This document shows positions 15,268 through 23,735 of a DNA stretch of 27,956 bases, in pieces. Where the stretch lies: contig CAJULF010000036.1 of assembly GCA_910587135.1 (NCBI GenBank), positions 1 to 27,956 of the forward strand, in the 5' to 3' direction. Position numbers and translations under genes: made by a program. Every line of letters begins with the position of its first letter. Position 1 is the first letter of the stretch. This DNA is from an uncultured Oscillospiraceae bacterium (lineage in GTDB: Bacteria; Bacillota; Clostridia; Oscillospirales; Ruminococcaceae). The notes under the pieces were generated by a model that worked only from the letters and a program-made list of their open reading frames with translations, had not been told where the DNA came from and did not search any database.

Positions 15268-16762
15268 TCTTTTCTCCTTTCACTTCGCAGCGAATGTCAT
15301 GTTTTTTGCAATACTCCTCGGCATAGGAGCCACGCGGCGCGACGACCGTCAGCTTATCGGCGTTTAAAAAGGCGTTTTCGCCGATGGATATCACCGTTTG
15401 CGGCAGGACAAGCTTTTCAAGTGCAGTACAGGCAAACGTCCGCCCCCATATCTTGACCACGCCGCTCGGGATATTGACCGAGCGCAGCGCGTAGCAGCAA
15501 TCGAACGCCTGTCCGCCTATCTCCGTGATACTCTCGGGCAGGGTCACGTCCGTTATCGTTTTGAGAAGCGCGCCGTTTTTGACGATGACCCCGTTGCGGA
15601 ACGGCGAAAATGCGCCGTACCCTATCGCCGCGACCGCGCTTTTGCCTATCCTCGCGGGAACGGTAAGGCTAGTCCCGCCGCCCTTATAGCCGGTTATGAC
15701 GAGCGTGCCGTCCTCGCGCTTTTTATAGCTCCATATCTTTTTAAGCTCGGTAACGGAATCGGGCTTCGCGTTGAGTTCGCGCGTTATTTTCCTCTCCGCA
15801 TTTTCTCGCTCGGCGGCAAGGTCGGCGGTGCGGTCCTTGAAATCCAGCAGCCACGCGGCGCACTCGGCGCTTTTGCGCTCCGCCGCGTACCGTATCATAT
15901 CGTCGCGCGTTTTCGCGGAGGTCAGCCATCCCGCGCGCTCCGCGAAAGCCAGACATTCGGGTGCGTCGTTCTCAATAGCCGACCTCATTATATTCGTTTT
16001 TTTGAGCTTGGGCTTGTCGAAAAGCTCAAGGTAACATTCGAGATTTTCGGCTCTGTACAGCTTGTCCGACAGCGCGTCGTATATGCCGTCGGTGCAATGG
16101 AGCTTTTCGCCGCCCAGTTCTCCGCTCAGCCGCGTCAGAACGCCGGCGAATTTCTCCGCTGACAGTCTTTCAAGCAGGCAAGTCCATACACACAGATCCT
16201 TTGATTTTCCTTTTTCCGTAAGCAGTCTGCGGCGGTACTCCGAGAACTCCGCGCCCTGCTTCTTAAGCACCGCGGTCATTCGCTCGTCGCCGACGGCTAT
16301 CGAGTAGAATAAAAGCTCCCCCGCGTCAAAGGCGGCGCTTTGACCGTTTTCGCACAGATACCTCGCCGATTCGGCGCGCTCCTCAAACGGCAGCGGCAGC
16401 AGCTCCGTGCCGTCCGCCTTTTTGACCGACCCGTATATTTGATGCGTTACCACAAAATAAGTCACTCTCGAGTCGGGAAAGTTGTCCAGCAGCATTACCG
16501 CAAGATCGTCGCCGTAGCTGCCGTAGGTCTGTATCATATAGTTGGTGAATGGAGTTTCAAAGCTCGCCCCGCCCTCGACGAGCGCCCTTACACATTCCAC
16601 TCCGCGGAATCGGCAAGCTATACCGAGCGCACGCGCGGAATATTCAACGCTGCCGATTCGGGCATAGACCTCCGCGATCTCCTCGGGCGGCAGGTTCAGC
16701 ACTGCGTATTCCAGTTCAGCAACCTTCTGGGCGGGCGCGAGAACTTCATTATTTTCGGACAT
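15257..16762 (-). CDS. Ankyrin-like / BspA-type leucine-rich repeat protein
   Basis: A 501-residue protein without signal peptide or membrane segment, so probably cytoplasmic. The first 330 residues are helical and carry ankyrin-like pairs (ALGIACRFRGVECVRALVEG, then AAFDAGELLFYSIAVGDERMTAVL and IRYAAERKSAECAAWLLDF). From about 355 to 490 it has BspA/LRR_5 repeats (KTITDVTLPESITEIGGQAF, ALRSVNIPSGVVKIWGRTFA, ALEKLVLPQTVISIGENAFL). BspA repeats usually mediate protein contacts and are better known from secreted proteins. GGAGGG precedes the ATG at 16762. It sits between gatA (21 bp upstream) and gatB (11-bp overlap), so it is made with the amidotransferase, but no function is known. The ankyrin call is weaker than the LRR call. 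Confidence 0.85.
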   Translation of the reverse strand: MSENNEVLAPAQKVAELEYAVLNLPPEEIAEVYARIGSVEYSARALGIACRFRGVECVRALVEGGASFETPFTNYMIQTYGSYGDDLAVMLLDNFPDSRVTYFVVTHQIYGSVKKADGTELLPLPFEERAESARYLCENGQSAAFDAGELLFYSIAVGDERMTAVLKKQGAEFSEYRRRLLTEKGKSKDLCVWTCLLERLSAEKFAGVLTRLSGELGGEKLHCTDGIYDALSDKLYRAENLECYLELFDKPKLKKTNIMRSAIENDAPECLAFAERAGWLTSAKTRDDMIRYAAERKSAECAAWLLDFKDRTADLAAERENAERKITRELNAKPDSVTELKKIWSYKKREDGTLVITGYKGGGTSLTVPARIGKSAVAAIGYGAFSPFRNGVIVKNGALLKTITDVTLPESITEIGGQAFDCCYALRSVNIPSGVVKIWGRTFACTALEKLVLPQTVISIGENAFLNADKLTVVAPRGSYAEEYCKKHDIRCEVKGEKNGI

Positions 16763-16783
16763 ATTATCCCTCCGACACAGCCG

Positions 16784-18235
16784 TCAAACGCTGACCGTCG
16801 CTGCTTCGCCAACATTCTTTTCCACCGCGAACGCCGCGTTGAGCAAGGTCTGCTCGGAGAACTTCCGCCCGATAAACTGCAATCCCACGGGCAGTCCCGC
16901 GATATTTCCGCAGGGTACGCTGATAGCGGGCAGTCCCGCGATATTCACCGTTACCGTGCAGATATCCGCCGCGTACATCTTGGTGGGGTCGCCCATATTC
17001 TCGCCCAGTTTGAAAGCGGTTGACGGCGTGGCGGGAGTGGCGATAACGTCGCACTTTTCAAACGCCGCGTTGAACTCCTTGACGATATCCAGCGCGACCA
17101 GCTTCGCTTTTTTATAGTAAGCGTCAAAGAAGCCGCTGGACAGCACGAATGTACCAAGCATTATCCTGCGCTTAACCTCGTCGCCGAAGCCCTCGCTGCG
17201 GGTCTTTTCGTACATATCTATAAGGCTATCGTAGCCCTCCGCGCGGTAGCCGTACTTTACACCGTCAAAGCGTGCAAGATTGGAGCTTGCTTCGGCAGAG
17301 GATATGATATAGTATGCGTTCAGCGCGTATTTTGTGCTGGGCAGACTGATATCGACTATCTCCGCGCCCTGCTTTTCAAGCTCCTTTACTGCCGTCATAA
17401 CAGACGTCTTTACACTCTCGTCAACGCCCTCGCCGAAATATTCCGCGGGAATGCCTATCTTAAGCCCCTTAACGTCGCTGTTCAGTCCCTTTGCAAAATC
17501 GGGGTATTCCCTGTCGGCTGAGGTCGCGTCCATGCTGTCGTGACCGCATATAAGCCCGTAAAGCATGGCGCAGTCGGTGACATTACGCGCAAGCGGACCT
17601 ATCTGGTCAAGCGAGGACGCGAACGCAACCAGTCCGTATCTCGAAACAGACCCGTAGGTGGGCTTAAGTCCCACAACTCCGCAGTAGGAGGCGGGCATTC
17701 TGATAGACCCGCCCGTGTCCGAGCCGAGGGATACCACCGCCGAACCTGCCGCGACAGCCGCCGCCGAACCTCCCGAAGAGCCGCCCGGTACGCGGTCAAG
17801 GTCGTGAGGGTTGTGCGTTTTCTTGAAATGGGAATTTTCCGTGGAGCTTCCCATGGCGAACTCGTCCATGTTGAGCTTGCCCGTAACTATCATATCCGCG
17901 CCGTTCACTCTGTCCATAACGAAAGCGTCGAACGGCGGAACGTAATTGTAAAGCATTTTGGAAGCGCAGGTGGTAAGCAGTCCTTTGGTTGAGATATTAT
18001 CCTTTATCCCTATCGGAATACCCGCGAGCGGATGGCGAGCCTGCTTCGTCAGTCTTTCGTCAAGCTCCCTCGCCTTTTTGAGAGCCTCCTCACGGCATAT
18101 CGTAAGATACGCTCCTACCTTAGGCTCGGTAGCTTCGGCTCTTTCCAGAACGGATAGAGTTATCTCCTCGGAGCTGCACTCCTTTTTGGAGAGCATTTCC
18201 GACAGCTCATGAGCCGATTTTTCGTATAATTCCAT
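16784..18235 (-). CDS. gatA: Asp/Glu-tRNA amidotransferase subunit A
   Basis: Amidase-signature subunit that hydrolyses glutamine and feeds ammonia to GatB. The 483-residue protein has the Ser-cisSer-Lys triad: Lys78 in GIPIGIKDNIS, Ser153 in PGGSSGGSAAA and Ser177 in SLGSDTGGSIRMPA. Other marks: LKPTYGSVSRYGLVAFASSLDQ and, near the end, LPAISVPCG with GLPVGLQFIGRKF. AAAGGA lies before the ATG at 18235. It follows gatC by 23 bp. Unlike the usual order gatC-gatA-gatB, a 1.5-kb LRR gene comes between gatA and gatB. Confidence 0.97.
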   Translation of the reverse strand: MELYEKSAHELSEMLSKKECSSEEITLSVLERAEATEPKVGAYLTICREEALKKARELDERLTKQARHPLAGIPIGIKDNISTKGLLTTCASKMLYNYVPPFDAFVMDRVNGADMIVTGKLNMDEFAMGSSTENSHFKKTHNPHDLDRVPGGSSGGSAAAVAAGSAVVSLGSDTGGSIRMPASYCGVVGLKPTYGSVSRYGLVAFASSLDQIGPLARNVTDCAMLYGLICGHDSMDATSADREYPDFAKGLNSDVKGLKIGIPAEYFGEGVDESVKTSVMTAVKELEKQGAEIVDISLPSTKYALNAYYIISSAEASSNLARFDGVKYGYRAEGYDSLIDMYEKTRSEGFGDEVKRRIMLGTFVLSSGFFDAYYKKAKLVALDIVKEFNAAFEKCDVIATPATPSTAFKLGENMGDPTKMYAADICTVTVNIAGLPAISVPCGNIAGLPVGLQFIGRKFSEQTLLNAAFAVEKNVGEAATVSV

Positions 18236-18258
18236 TTTCTCTGTCCTTTCTTTTTTGA

Positions 18259-18531
18259 CTATTCCACTGTTTTGGGAACCACAACGCAGCCCGCCTGCAT
18301 CTGCGGAGCGTTTGCGAGAAGCTCTTTTCTGCTCAGCTTCTCAGTTCCCTCGATATCTTCGCGCAGCTTCATGGGGTGCTCGGGGTCGAGCCCGCTCGCG
18401 TCGCCTGTAAGCGCGGGGAGCTGTTCCACCATCGCCACGATACTTTCCATATCCTTTTCAAATTTCGCAAGCTTGTCCTCCTCGATACGCAGCCGCGCAA
18501 GCTTTGCGAGATGTTTAACATCTATGCTCAT
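18259..18531 (-). CDS. gatC: Asp/Glu-tRNA amidotransferase subunit C
   Basis: Small subunit that wraps around GatA and GatB to hold the amidotransferase together. The protein has 90 residues: MSIDVKHLAKLARLRIEEDK, then the KFEKDMESIVAMVEQL helix and LREDIEGTEKLSRKELLANAPQ-like C-terminal region. The frame is open further upstream (to 18570), but AGGAGG lies seven bases before the ATG at 18531, and family members start with this helix, so I chose that start. It follows the lipoprotein gene by 11 bp. Confidence 0.94.
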   Translation of the reverse strand: MSIDVKHLAKLARLRIEEDKLAKFEKDMESIVAMVEQLPALTGDASGLDPEHPMKLREDIEGTEKLSRKELLANAPQMQAGCVVVPKTVE

Positions 18532-18542
18532 CTCAAATCCTC

Positions 18543-19043
18543 CTATCGGTTTATCCTGACGCCTATCCATGAAACCTTGTCATTTTCGTCAAATGAAATT
18601 CCGAGGTAGCTCTCGTCCTCCGGCTGACCGTCCTCACGGTAAGCCCACATATTTATGTCGTCTTCCCTGCCCTGCGGCTCTCCGAACGCTTTCAGCACCT
18701 CGGACTGCTCCGAGCCGAGGACTATCCCGTTTACGGACAGCGCTCCGTCGGCAGTGAATCCCTGCGACGCGGTCAGCCACTTTATTTCCTTTTTCAGCTC
18801 GTCGTCTTCCTCCGACTTGTCGTCAAATATAACTCCCGCCGAAACGTCACCCTTGTAATAAAGCGCGGGGTAATCAAAGCTGTAATCCTCTCCCAACGTT
18901 CCGACCGTCGCGGGATTCGGTACGGATTTTCCGTTAAGAAGCACAGTCAGCTTGTCCTGGTTATCGGCTTTGCAGCCCGCTATCCCAACGGAAAGCGCCA
19001 ACGCAAGCAGCGCGCAGACAGGTCGTGTAAATCTTTTTGTCAT
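18543..19043 (-). CDS. Predicted lipoprotein of unknown function
   Basis: A 166-residue protein with a clear lipoprotein signal: MTKRFTRPVCALLALALSVG followed by IAGC, lipid-modified Cys24. The mature part is acidic (KSEEDDELKKE) and ends in a segment (GIVLGSEQSEVLKAFGEP, then YLGISFDENDKVSWIGV) that looks like a small beta-lactamase-inhibitor-like or SmpA/OmlA-like fold, where a GxxxxxVxxxFGEP motif is common; this is only a resemblance. The ribosome-binding site GAGGAA overlaps the ligA stop region, so it is coupled to ligA. It lies between ligA and gatC without an obvious functional link to either. Confidence 0.8.
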   Translation of the reverse strand: MTKRFTRPVCALLALALSVGIAGCKADNQDKLTVLLNGKSVPNPATVGTLGEDYSFDYPALYYKGDVSAGVIFDDKSEEDDELKKEIKWLTASQGFTADGALSVNGIVLGSEQSEVLKAFGEPQGREDDINMWAYREDGQPEDESYLGISFDENDKVSWIGVRINR

Positions 19044-19048
19044 ATAGT

Positions 19049-21031
19049 TTATTCCTCGGTCATATTCAAAAACTGTTCCTCGGTTATAACGGGTATGCCA
19101 AGCTCATTGGCTTTGGTGAGTTTGCTGCCCGCTTCCTCGCCCGCAAGAACATAGCTTGTTTTTTTGGAAACAGAACCGCTGCACTTGCCGCCGCGCTTTT
19201 CTATCATTTCCTTAGCCTGCTCCCTTTTCAGCGTGGGGAGCGTTCCCGTAAGCACAAAGGTAAGCCCCGCGAACTTGTCCGAGACCTTGACGTCGGAATA
19301 AGTCATATTAAGCCCGAGCGATTTCAGCCGCTCTATCAGCGCGATCATGTGCGGTTCTCGCATAGCGCTGTAAACGCTGTCCGCCAGAATATCCCCGAAG
19401 CCGTCTATGGCGGATATGGTAAGGCTGTCCGCCTCCATGATCCCGTCCATATCGCCGAATTTTTCACATAGCAGCGTTGCGGAGCGCTGCCCGATACCCC
19501 TTATACCCAGCGCGAAGACCAGTCTGTTTAGCTCGTTGGATTTTGATTTTTCTATTGAAGCAAGAAGATTTTCAGCCGATTTCTCGCCGAACCGCTCCAG
19601 TGCTGTGAGATCCTGCTTGGTGAGGGTATACAGATCGGCGACGGTGTGAACAAGCCCCTCGTTTACAAGCTGCTCAACAATAGCTTCACCCAGACCGTCT
19701 ATGTTCATGGCGTTGCGCGAGGCAAAGTGCTCTATTGAACGCAGAAGCTGCGCGGGACAGTCTATGTTGCGGCAGCGTATCACCGCTTCGTCCTCGTCCC
19801 TGACCGCTTTTGAGCCACATATCGGGCACACGTCGGGAATGAGATAGGGCTGCGAGCCCTCCGCGTGAGAAATGGAGCGCACCACCTCGGGGATAATATC
19901 TCCCGCCTTGCGCACCACTATCCTGTCCCCTACCCGTATATCCTTATCGGTTATGATATCCTGATTATGCAGCACGGCGCGTGAAACGGTAGTTCCCGCC
20001 AGCTCCACGGGGTCGAATATCGCCACGGGGGTAAGAGCGCCTGTTCTTCCGACGTTTACCTCTATCTCGCGCAGAGTGGTCTCCTTTTCCTCGGGGGGAT
20101 ATTTGAACGCTACCGCCCACTTGGGTACTTTGGTTGTGAAGCCGATATCCAGCCGCGCCGCGAAATTATTCACCTTGACCACCGCGCCATCTATATCGAA
20201 GGACAGCGAGCGCCGCATTTCACCGATTTGTTTAATGCGCTCCAGAACCTCTCCGGCGCTTTTGCACACTTTAAAATCGGGAATGACCTTGAAACCGAGA
20301 TCATGTATAAATTCAAGCGACTGCGAGTGCTCCGTAAGCTCCTCATCCATCTCGACACGCTGAATATTGAAGCAGAATATGTCAAGCTTTCGCGAGGCGG
20401 TAACGCGGCTGTCCTTTTGCCTTAAAGAACCCGCCGCGGCATTCCGCGGGTTTTTGGGGAGCGGCTCGCCGTTTTTCTCCTGCTCTTCGCACAGCGCGGC
20501 AAAGCTCGCTCTCGGCATATAAACCTCTCCGCGGACTTCTATAAAGGGGAGCTCTTTTGCGAGCTTCAGCGGTATCGAGCGGATAGTCTTTAAATTCTGC
20601 GTGATATCCTCCCCGACAAAGCCGTCGCCGCGGGTAGAGCCTCTCACGAAAACGCCGTTTTCATATTCAAGTGAAACCGAAAGACCGTCGATCTTCGGCT
20701 CTACCACAAATTCCTCAGCCCCCTGCTCTCCGACGCGGTTTACAAACTCTTCCACCTCGGAAACGCTGAAAACGTCCTGAAGACTGCCCATCTGCACCGC
20801 GTGTGTCACCTTTTCAAAAGTGTTCAGCGCCGTTCCGCCCACGCGCTGCGAGGGTGAATCGGGCGTGAGAAGCTCGGGAAATTCCTGCTCCAGCCCGCGC
20901 AGCTCTCTCATTAACGCGTCGTACTCGTCGTCCTCGATGGTTGGCGCGTCCAGATCGTAATAATTATGGTTGTGACGCTCTATTTCGCCGCGGAGCGCCT
21001 CAACGCGTTCTTTTGCTTTGTTAATGTCCAA
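19049..21031 (-). CDS. ligA: NAD-dependent DNA ligase
   Basis: Seals nicks during replication and repair, using NAD. The 660-residue protein has the full domain set: Ia (HNHNYYDLDAPTIEDDEYD), adenylation domain with catalytic Lys about 113 in VEPKIDGLSVSLEY and RGDGFVGEDITQN, OB fold (GRTGALTPVAIFDPV), a four-Cys zinc finger (CPICGSK then CRNIDCPAQ), helix-hairpin-helix repeats (IDGLGEAIVEQL, GIRGIGQRSATLL), and a C-terminal BRCT domain (GLTFVLTGTLPTLKREQAKE). The start codon is TTG at 21031, supported by AGGAGGA upstream. It follows yunB by 18 bp and precedes a lipoprotein gene by 5 bp. Confidence 0.97.
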   Translation of the reverse strand: MDINKAKERVEALRGEIERHNHNYYDLDAPTIEDDEYDALMRELRGLEQEFPELLTPDSPSQRVGGTALNTFEKVTHAVQMGSLQDVFSVSEVEEFVNRVGEQGAEEFVVEPKIDGLSVSLEYENGVFVRGSTRGDGFVGEDITQNLKTIRSIPLKLAKELPFIEVRGEVYMPRASFAALCEEQEKNGEPLPKNPRNAAAGSLRQKDSRVTASRKLDIFCFNIQRVEMDEELTEHSQSLEFIHDLGFKVIPDFKVCKSAGEVLERIKQIGEMRRSLSFDIDGAVVKVNNFAARLDIGFTTKVPKWAVAFKYPPEEKETTLREIEVNVGRTGALTPVAIFDPVELAGTTVSRAVLHNQDIITDKDIRVGDRIVVRKAGDIIPEVVRSISHAEGSQPYLIPDVCPICGSKAVRDEDEAVIRCRNIDCPAQLLRSIEHFASRNAMNIDGLGEAIVEQLVNEGLVHTVADLYTLTKQDLTALERFGEKSAENLLASIEKSKSNELNRLVFALGIRGIGQRSATLLCEKFGDMDGIMEADSLTISAIDGFGDILADSVYSAMREPHMIALIERLKSLGLNMTYSDVKVSDKFAGLTFVLTGTLPTLKREQAKEMIEKRGGKCSGSVSKKTSYVLAGEEAGSKLTKANELGIPVITEEQFLNMTEE

Positions 21032-21049
21032 AACTTCCTCCTAAAGAGA

Positions 21050-21733
21050 TCATAATGTAGCTCCGTAATCCTCAAGTGAGCCGACAAGGTCCTCCGATGT
21101 GGTGACAACGTGCGTGTACGCTTCGGGAACTCTACCCACTATTATGGTTTCCGCCGCGACAATGGATGTGGAAACGGGGACGCGCGCGGAATAACCGGGA
21201 ATTATCGCGTCGACCTCCGCGTCTATCTGTATCACTATGCGGTGCAGGGTCTGATTTATCCCCGCTTGGGTGAACTCGCTGATTATGGTAGTGGTGGCGT
21301 AGCCGAGCGGCTCAACGCTCATTCCAACGGAAAATCCCCTGCCGTGGAGCAGCTCTATGCCCACCAGAGTTCCGATGGGGATATCAATCCCGATAGCCGA
21401 TATCCGCTCCAGCTCCCGCTCTATCCTGCCTGAAATGCCCGTTTTCAGCCTGTTTATGCTCATTACATTGCTTTCAAGTGAGATGATCTCACCTTCCGCA
21501 TTGGTGGTAAGATTAACAAGCCGTGAGTAGTCCGCGCCCTCGCGCTCCAGCTCTGCCATTACCGCGTTGTCGATAATGTTCGTGACCGCCGAGTGACACT
21601 CGTAAGCGTTTACCGTTTCAACAATGGGTCTGAATCTCAGATCCGCCAGAAAAAACAGTCCGAGCAGTATCAGTGCCAGCGCAATGAGCTTTGTACCAAG
21701 TTTTTTTCCAAAGCTTTTCCTTCCCGTAACCAT
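21050..21733 (-). CDS. yunB: Sporulation protein YunB-like
   Basis: A 227-residue membrane-anchored protein of the YunB family, which in Bacillus is linked to spore formation; its molecular role is not known. One N-terminal membrane segment (LIALALILLGLFFLADLRF, about residues 14-34) is followed by the conserved FRPIVETVNAYECHSAVTNIIDNAV and by SLESNVMSINRLKTGISGRI, IGIDIPIGTLVGIELLHGRG and GINQTLHRIVIQIDAEVDAIIPGYS. An ATG seven codons upstream exists, but GAGGTG lies six bases before the ATG at 21733, which decides the start. A hairpin lies just ahead of this site (21748-21770). It is the first gene of a long unit reading yunB, ligA, lipoprotein, gatC, gatA, LRR, gatB. Confidence 0.88.
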   Translation of the reverse strand: MVTGRKSFGKKLGTKLIALALILLGLFFLADLRFRPIVETVNAYECHSAVTNIIDNAVMAELEREGADYSRLVNLTTNAEGEIISLESNVMSINRLKTGISGRIERELERISAIGIDIPIGTLVGIELLHGRGFSVGMSVEPLGYATTTIISEFTQAGINQTLHRIVIQIDAEVDAIIPGYSARVPVSTSIVAAETIIVGRVPEAYTHVVTTSEDLVGSLEDYGATL

Positions 21734-21747
21734 GAAAATCACCTCTT

Positions 21748-21770
21748 CCCGCATAATATGTTTATGCGGG
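21748..21770 (-). promoter_or_regulatory. Hairpin next to the yunB ribosome-binding site
   Basis: CCCGCATAA (21748-21756) and TTATGCGGG (21762-21770) form a perfect 9-bp stem with a 5-nt loop in the yunB leader, ending two bases before GAGGTG. It does not cover the site, but could influence ribosome access or mRNA stability. Confidence 0.5.
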
Positions 21771-21913
21771 CAAATAGGTGAATTATGGCTTTGTCCGAAA
21801 ATAAGCTGACAATTTTGTAAAATAAATGGGATTTTTTGGCTTGTATTGAATGCTGCCGAATGGCTTTAACGCTTTTAATGAATGTTGACTCAAATTGTGC
21901 TGCTGTTAAGATA

Positions 21914-22065
21914 TGTTGACATAGAGCTTATTTAAAAGAATTTTCCGCACCGCAAAGACTTGCAAAGCAAGTCTTTGCTATCCCGTTGTCAAAGCTCCGT
22001 TTCGCTTCGCTACACTCCGCTTTGACAACGGATTGCGGAAAATTCATGCGTGGGCGTTATGCGGA
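21914..22065. repeat. Structured intergenic repeat, copy C
   Basis: Starts TGTTGACATAGAGCTTATTT and ends GAAAATTCATGCGTGGGCGT, aligning with copies A and B at both ends. It folds into a clean three-way shape: outer stem GAATTTTCCGCA (21938-21949) with TGCGGAAAATTC (22034-22045), hairpin GCAAAGACTTGC (21952-21963) with GCAAGTCTTTGC (21967-21978), and hairpin CCGTTGTCAAAGC (21983-21995) with GCTTTGACAACGG (22019-22031). All three stems are perfect. It fills much of the 415-bp gap between yunB and the aminopeptidase gene; in the rest, apart from the yunB leader hairpin, I see nothing coding. Confidence 0.75.
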
Positions 22066-22148
22066 CTTCGGCTTTGCGCGCCTTTGTTCTTACTATTATT
22101 GCGCCGCTCCGAAACGACTTACTACTTCTAACCTCTTACCTCTGACTT

Positions 22149-23567
22149 TTAACCGATAAACGCCTTAAAGGCTTTGTACGCCGCATAGATATCTGTTTTG
22201 GCGGTTATCTCGTAAGGAGCGTGCATGGACAGCACGGGAACTCCGATATCTATGGTGTCCACATCGAGATTAGCTATATAAGCTGCTACCGTTCCTCCGC
22301 CGCCTATGTCGATTTTGCCAAGCTCGCCCGTCTGCCAGATAACGCCGTTTTTATCAAGTATGGATCGAATTTCACCGACAAACTCCGCGCTTGCGTCGGA
22401 CGTTCCGCTTTTTCCGCGTGAACCCGTATATTTCGTAACGCATACGCCGCCGTTAAGCACAGCGCAGTTGTTTTTCTCAAAAACATCGGGGAAAGTGGGA
22501 TCGTATGCCGCGTTTACGTCCGCGGACAGACATTTCGAGTTCGCGAGAACGTCCCTGCCGCGCGCTCCCATGGAAGCCGCCAGATCGGCTATGAAATACT
22601 TAAGATAAGCCGAGCAAAGTCCCGTATTGCCGTCCGAGCCTGTTTCCTCCTTGTCGGTGAGGATCGCCACGGCGGTTCTTGCCACTGATTTCGCCTCAAG
22701 TATCGCCATAAGCTCTGTATAGGCGCACACCCTGTCGTCCTGACCGTAAGCTCCCACAAGGCTTCTGTCAAAGCCTATATCCTTAGCCTTGAAGGCGGAA
22801 ACAGCTTCCAGCTCCGCGGAAAGGAAATCCGTTTCGGTAATGCCGTACTTTTCGTTGAGGATCAACATAAGATTCAGCTTTACCGCTTCGCTCGCGTCAT
22901 CCTCCTTAAAGGGGCGCGAACCGATTATGATATTCAGTTCCTCACCCTTGATAAGCTCGGTGGCTGGGCGCTTGTACTGCGCTGAAGCAAGGTGCGGCAG
23001 CAGGTCGGAAACACAGAATACCGGGTCGCCCTCGTCCTCGCCGATACGGACTGTTATTTTCGTGCCGTCCGCCTTGACGATCACCCCATGCAGGGACAGC
23101 GGAACAGTGGGCCACTGATACTTTTTGATTCCGCCGTAATAGTGGGTCTTGAAGTACCCTACCTCGTCCTTTTCAAACAGCGGGTTCTGCTTCAGGTCGA
23201 GCCTTGGTGAATCTATATGCGCCGCGAGAAGATTTACGCCGTTCACGATAGGCTCTTTGCCGACTACTGCCAGAATGACCGATTTTTCTCGGTTTACATA
23301 ATACAGCTTGTCCCCCGCCTTATACTTCTTTGTCTTGTCAAAGGGAACAAATCCCTTAGCCTCAGCCTCCCTGCGAATAAAGGCGGTCGCTTCTCTCTCG
23401 GTCTTCGCCGCGTCCAGGAATGTCTTGTAGCCCTCGCAGAACTTGTCGCACTTTTTAAGCTCATCTTCGGTCATGACTGCCGCGGCATTCTTCTTTACGC
23501 TGAACAGCTTTTCCTTAAGCTCCTTTGCCTTTGTTTCGGTCTTTTCAATCTTTTCAATCTTAGCCAT
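22149..23567 (-). CDS. M18-family metalloaminopeptidase
   Basis: Zinc aminopeptidase of family M18, removing N-terminal residues from peptides in the cytoplasm. The 472-residue protein has the ligand set of the family: His in LLAAHIDSPRLDLKQ, the bridging Asp in YGQDDRVCAYT, the Glu pair in TDKEETGSDGNTG, Asp in LSADVNAAYDP and the C-terminal His in VLSMHAPYEI. The N-terminal 30 residues are very rich in Lys and Glu (KIEKIEKTETKAKELKEK). AAAGGG lies upstream of the ATG. It is a single-gene unit flanked on both sides by structured repeats (copies C and D). Confidence 0.93.
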   Translation of the reverse strand: MAKIEKIEKTETKAKELKEKLFSVKKNAAAVMTEDELKKCDKFCEGYKTFLDAAKTEREATAFIRREAEAKGFVPFDKTKKYKAGDKLYYVNREKSVILAVVGKEPIVNGVNLLAAHIDSPRLDLKQNPLFEKDEVGYFKTHYYGGIKKYQWPTVPLSLHGVIVKADGTKITVRIGEDEGDPVFCVSDLLPHLASAQYKRPATELIKGEELNIIIGSRPFKEDDASEAVKLNLMLILNEKYGITETDFLSAELEAVSAFKAKDIGFDRSLVGAYGQDDRVCAYTELMAILEAKSVARTAVAILTDKEETGSDGNTGLCSAYLKYFIADLAASMGARGRDVLANSKCLSADVNAAYDPTFPDVFEKNNCAVLNGGVCVTKYTGSRGKSGTSDASAEFVGEIRSILDKNGVIWQTGELGKIDIGGGGTVAAYIANLDVDTIDIGVPVLSMHAPYEITAKTDIYAAYKAFKAFIG

Positions 23568-23590
23568 AGTAAACTACCCTTTCTTTATTT

Positions 23591-23726
23591 AATATTTGAA
23601 ATTTCAACATTTCGTCTGAATATACTCCGTCCCGCTTTGTCCCACTGTGTATGCTCAGCCGAATCCGTGCGCATATGAGTTCGCGGCAAGGATTTGCTGA
23701 AATTTACTGCGTGGACGGAATGTTGC
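23591..23726. repeat. Structured intergenic repeat, copy D (short, divergent)
   Basis: Shares GAAATTTCAACATTTCGTC and ATACTCCGTCCCGC with copy A, and ends GAAATTTACTGCGTGGACGG like the other copies. Two foldings compete: AAATTTCA with TGAAATTT, or CAACATTTCGTC (23605-23616) with GACGGAATGTTG (23714-23725), 12 bp with one G-U. The GTTGAC-type left end seen in A-C is missing. It lies just upstream of the aminopeptidase start. Confidence 0.55.
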
Positions 23727-23735
23727 TTTTTTGAC

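Noticed and set aside
21883..21890. Extra TGTTGACT just ahead of repeat copy C
   Set aside because: It matches only the first seven bases of the repeat family and nothing after it aligns; too short to call another copy.
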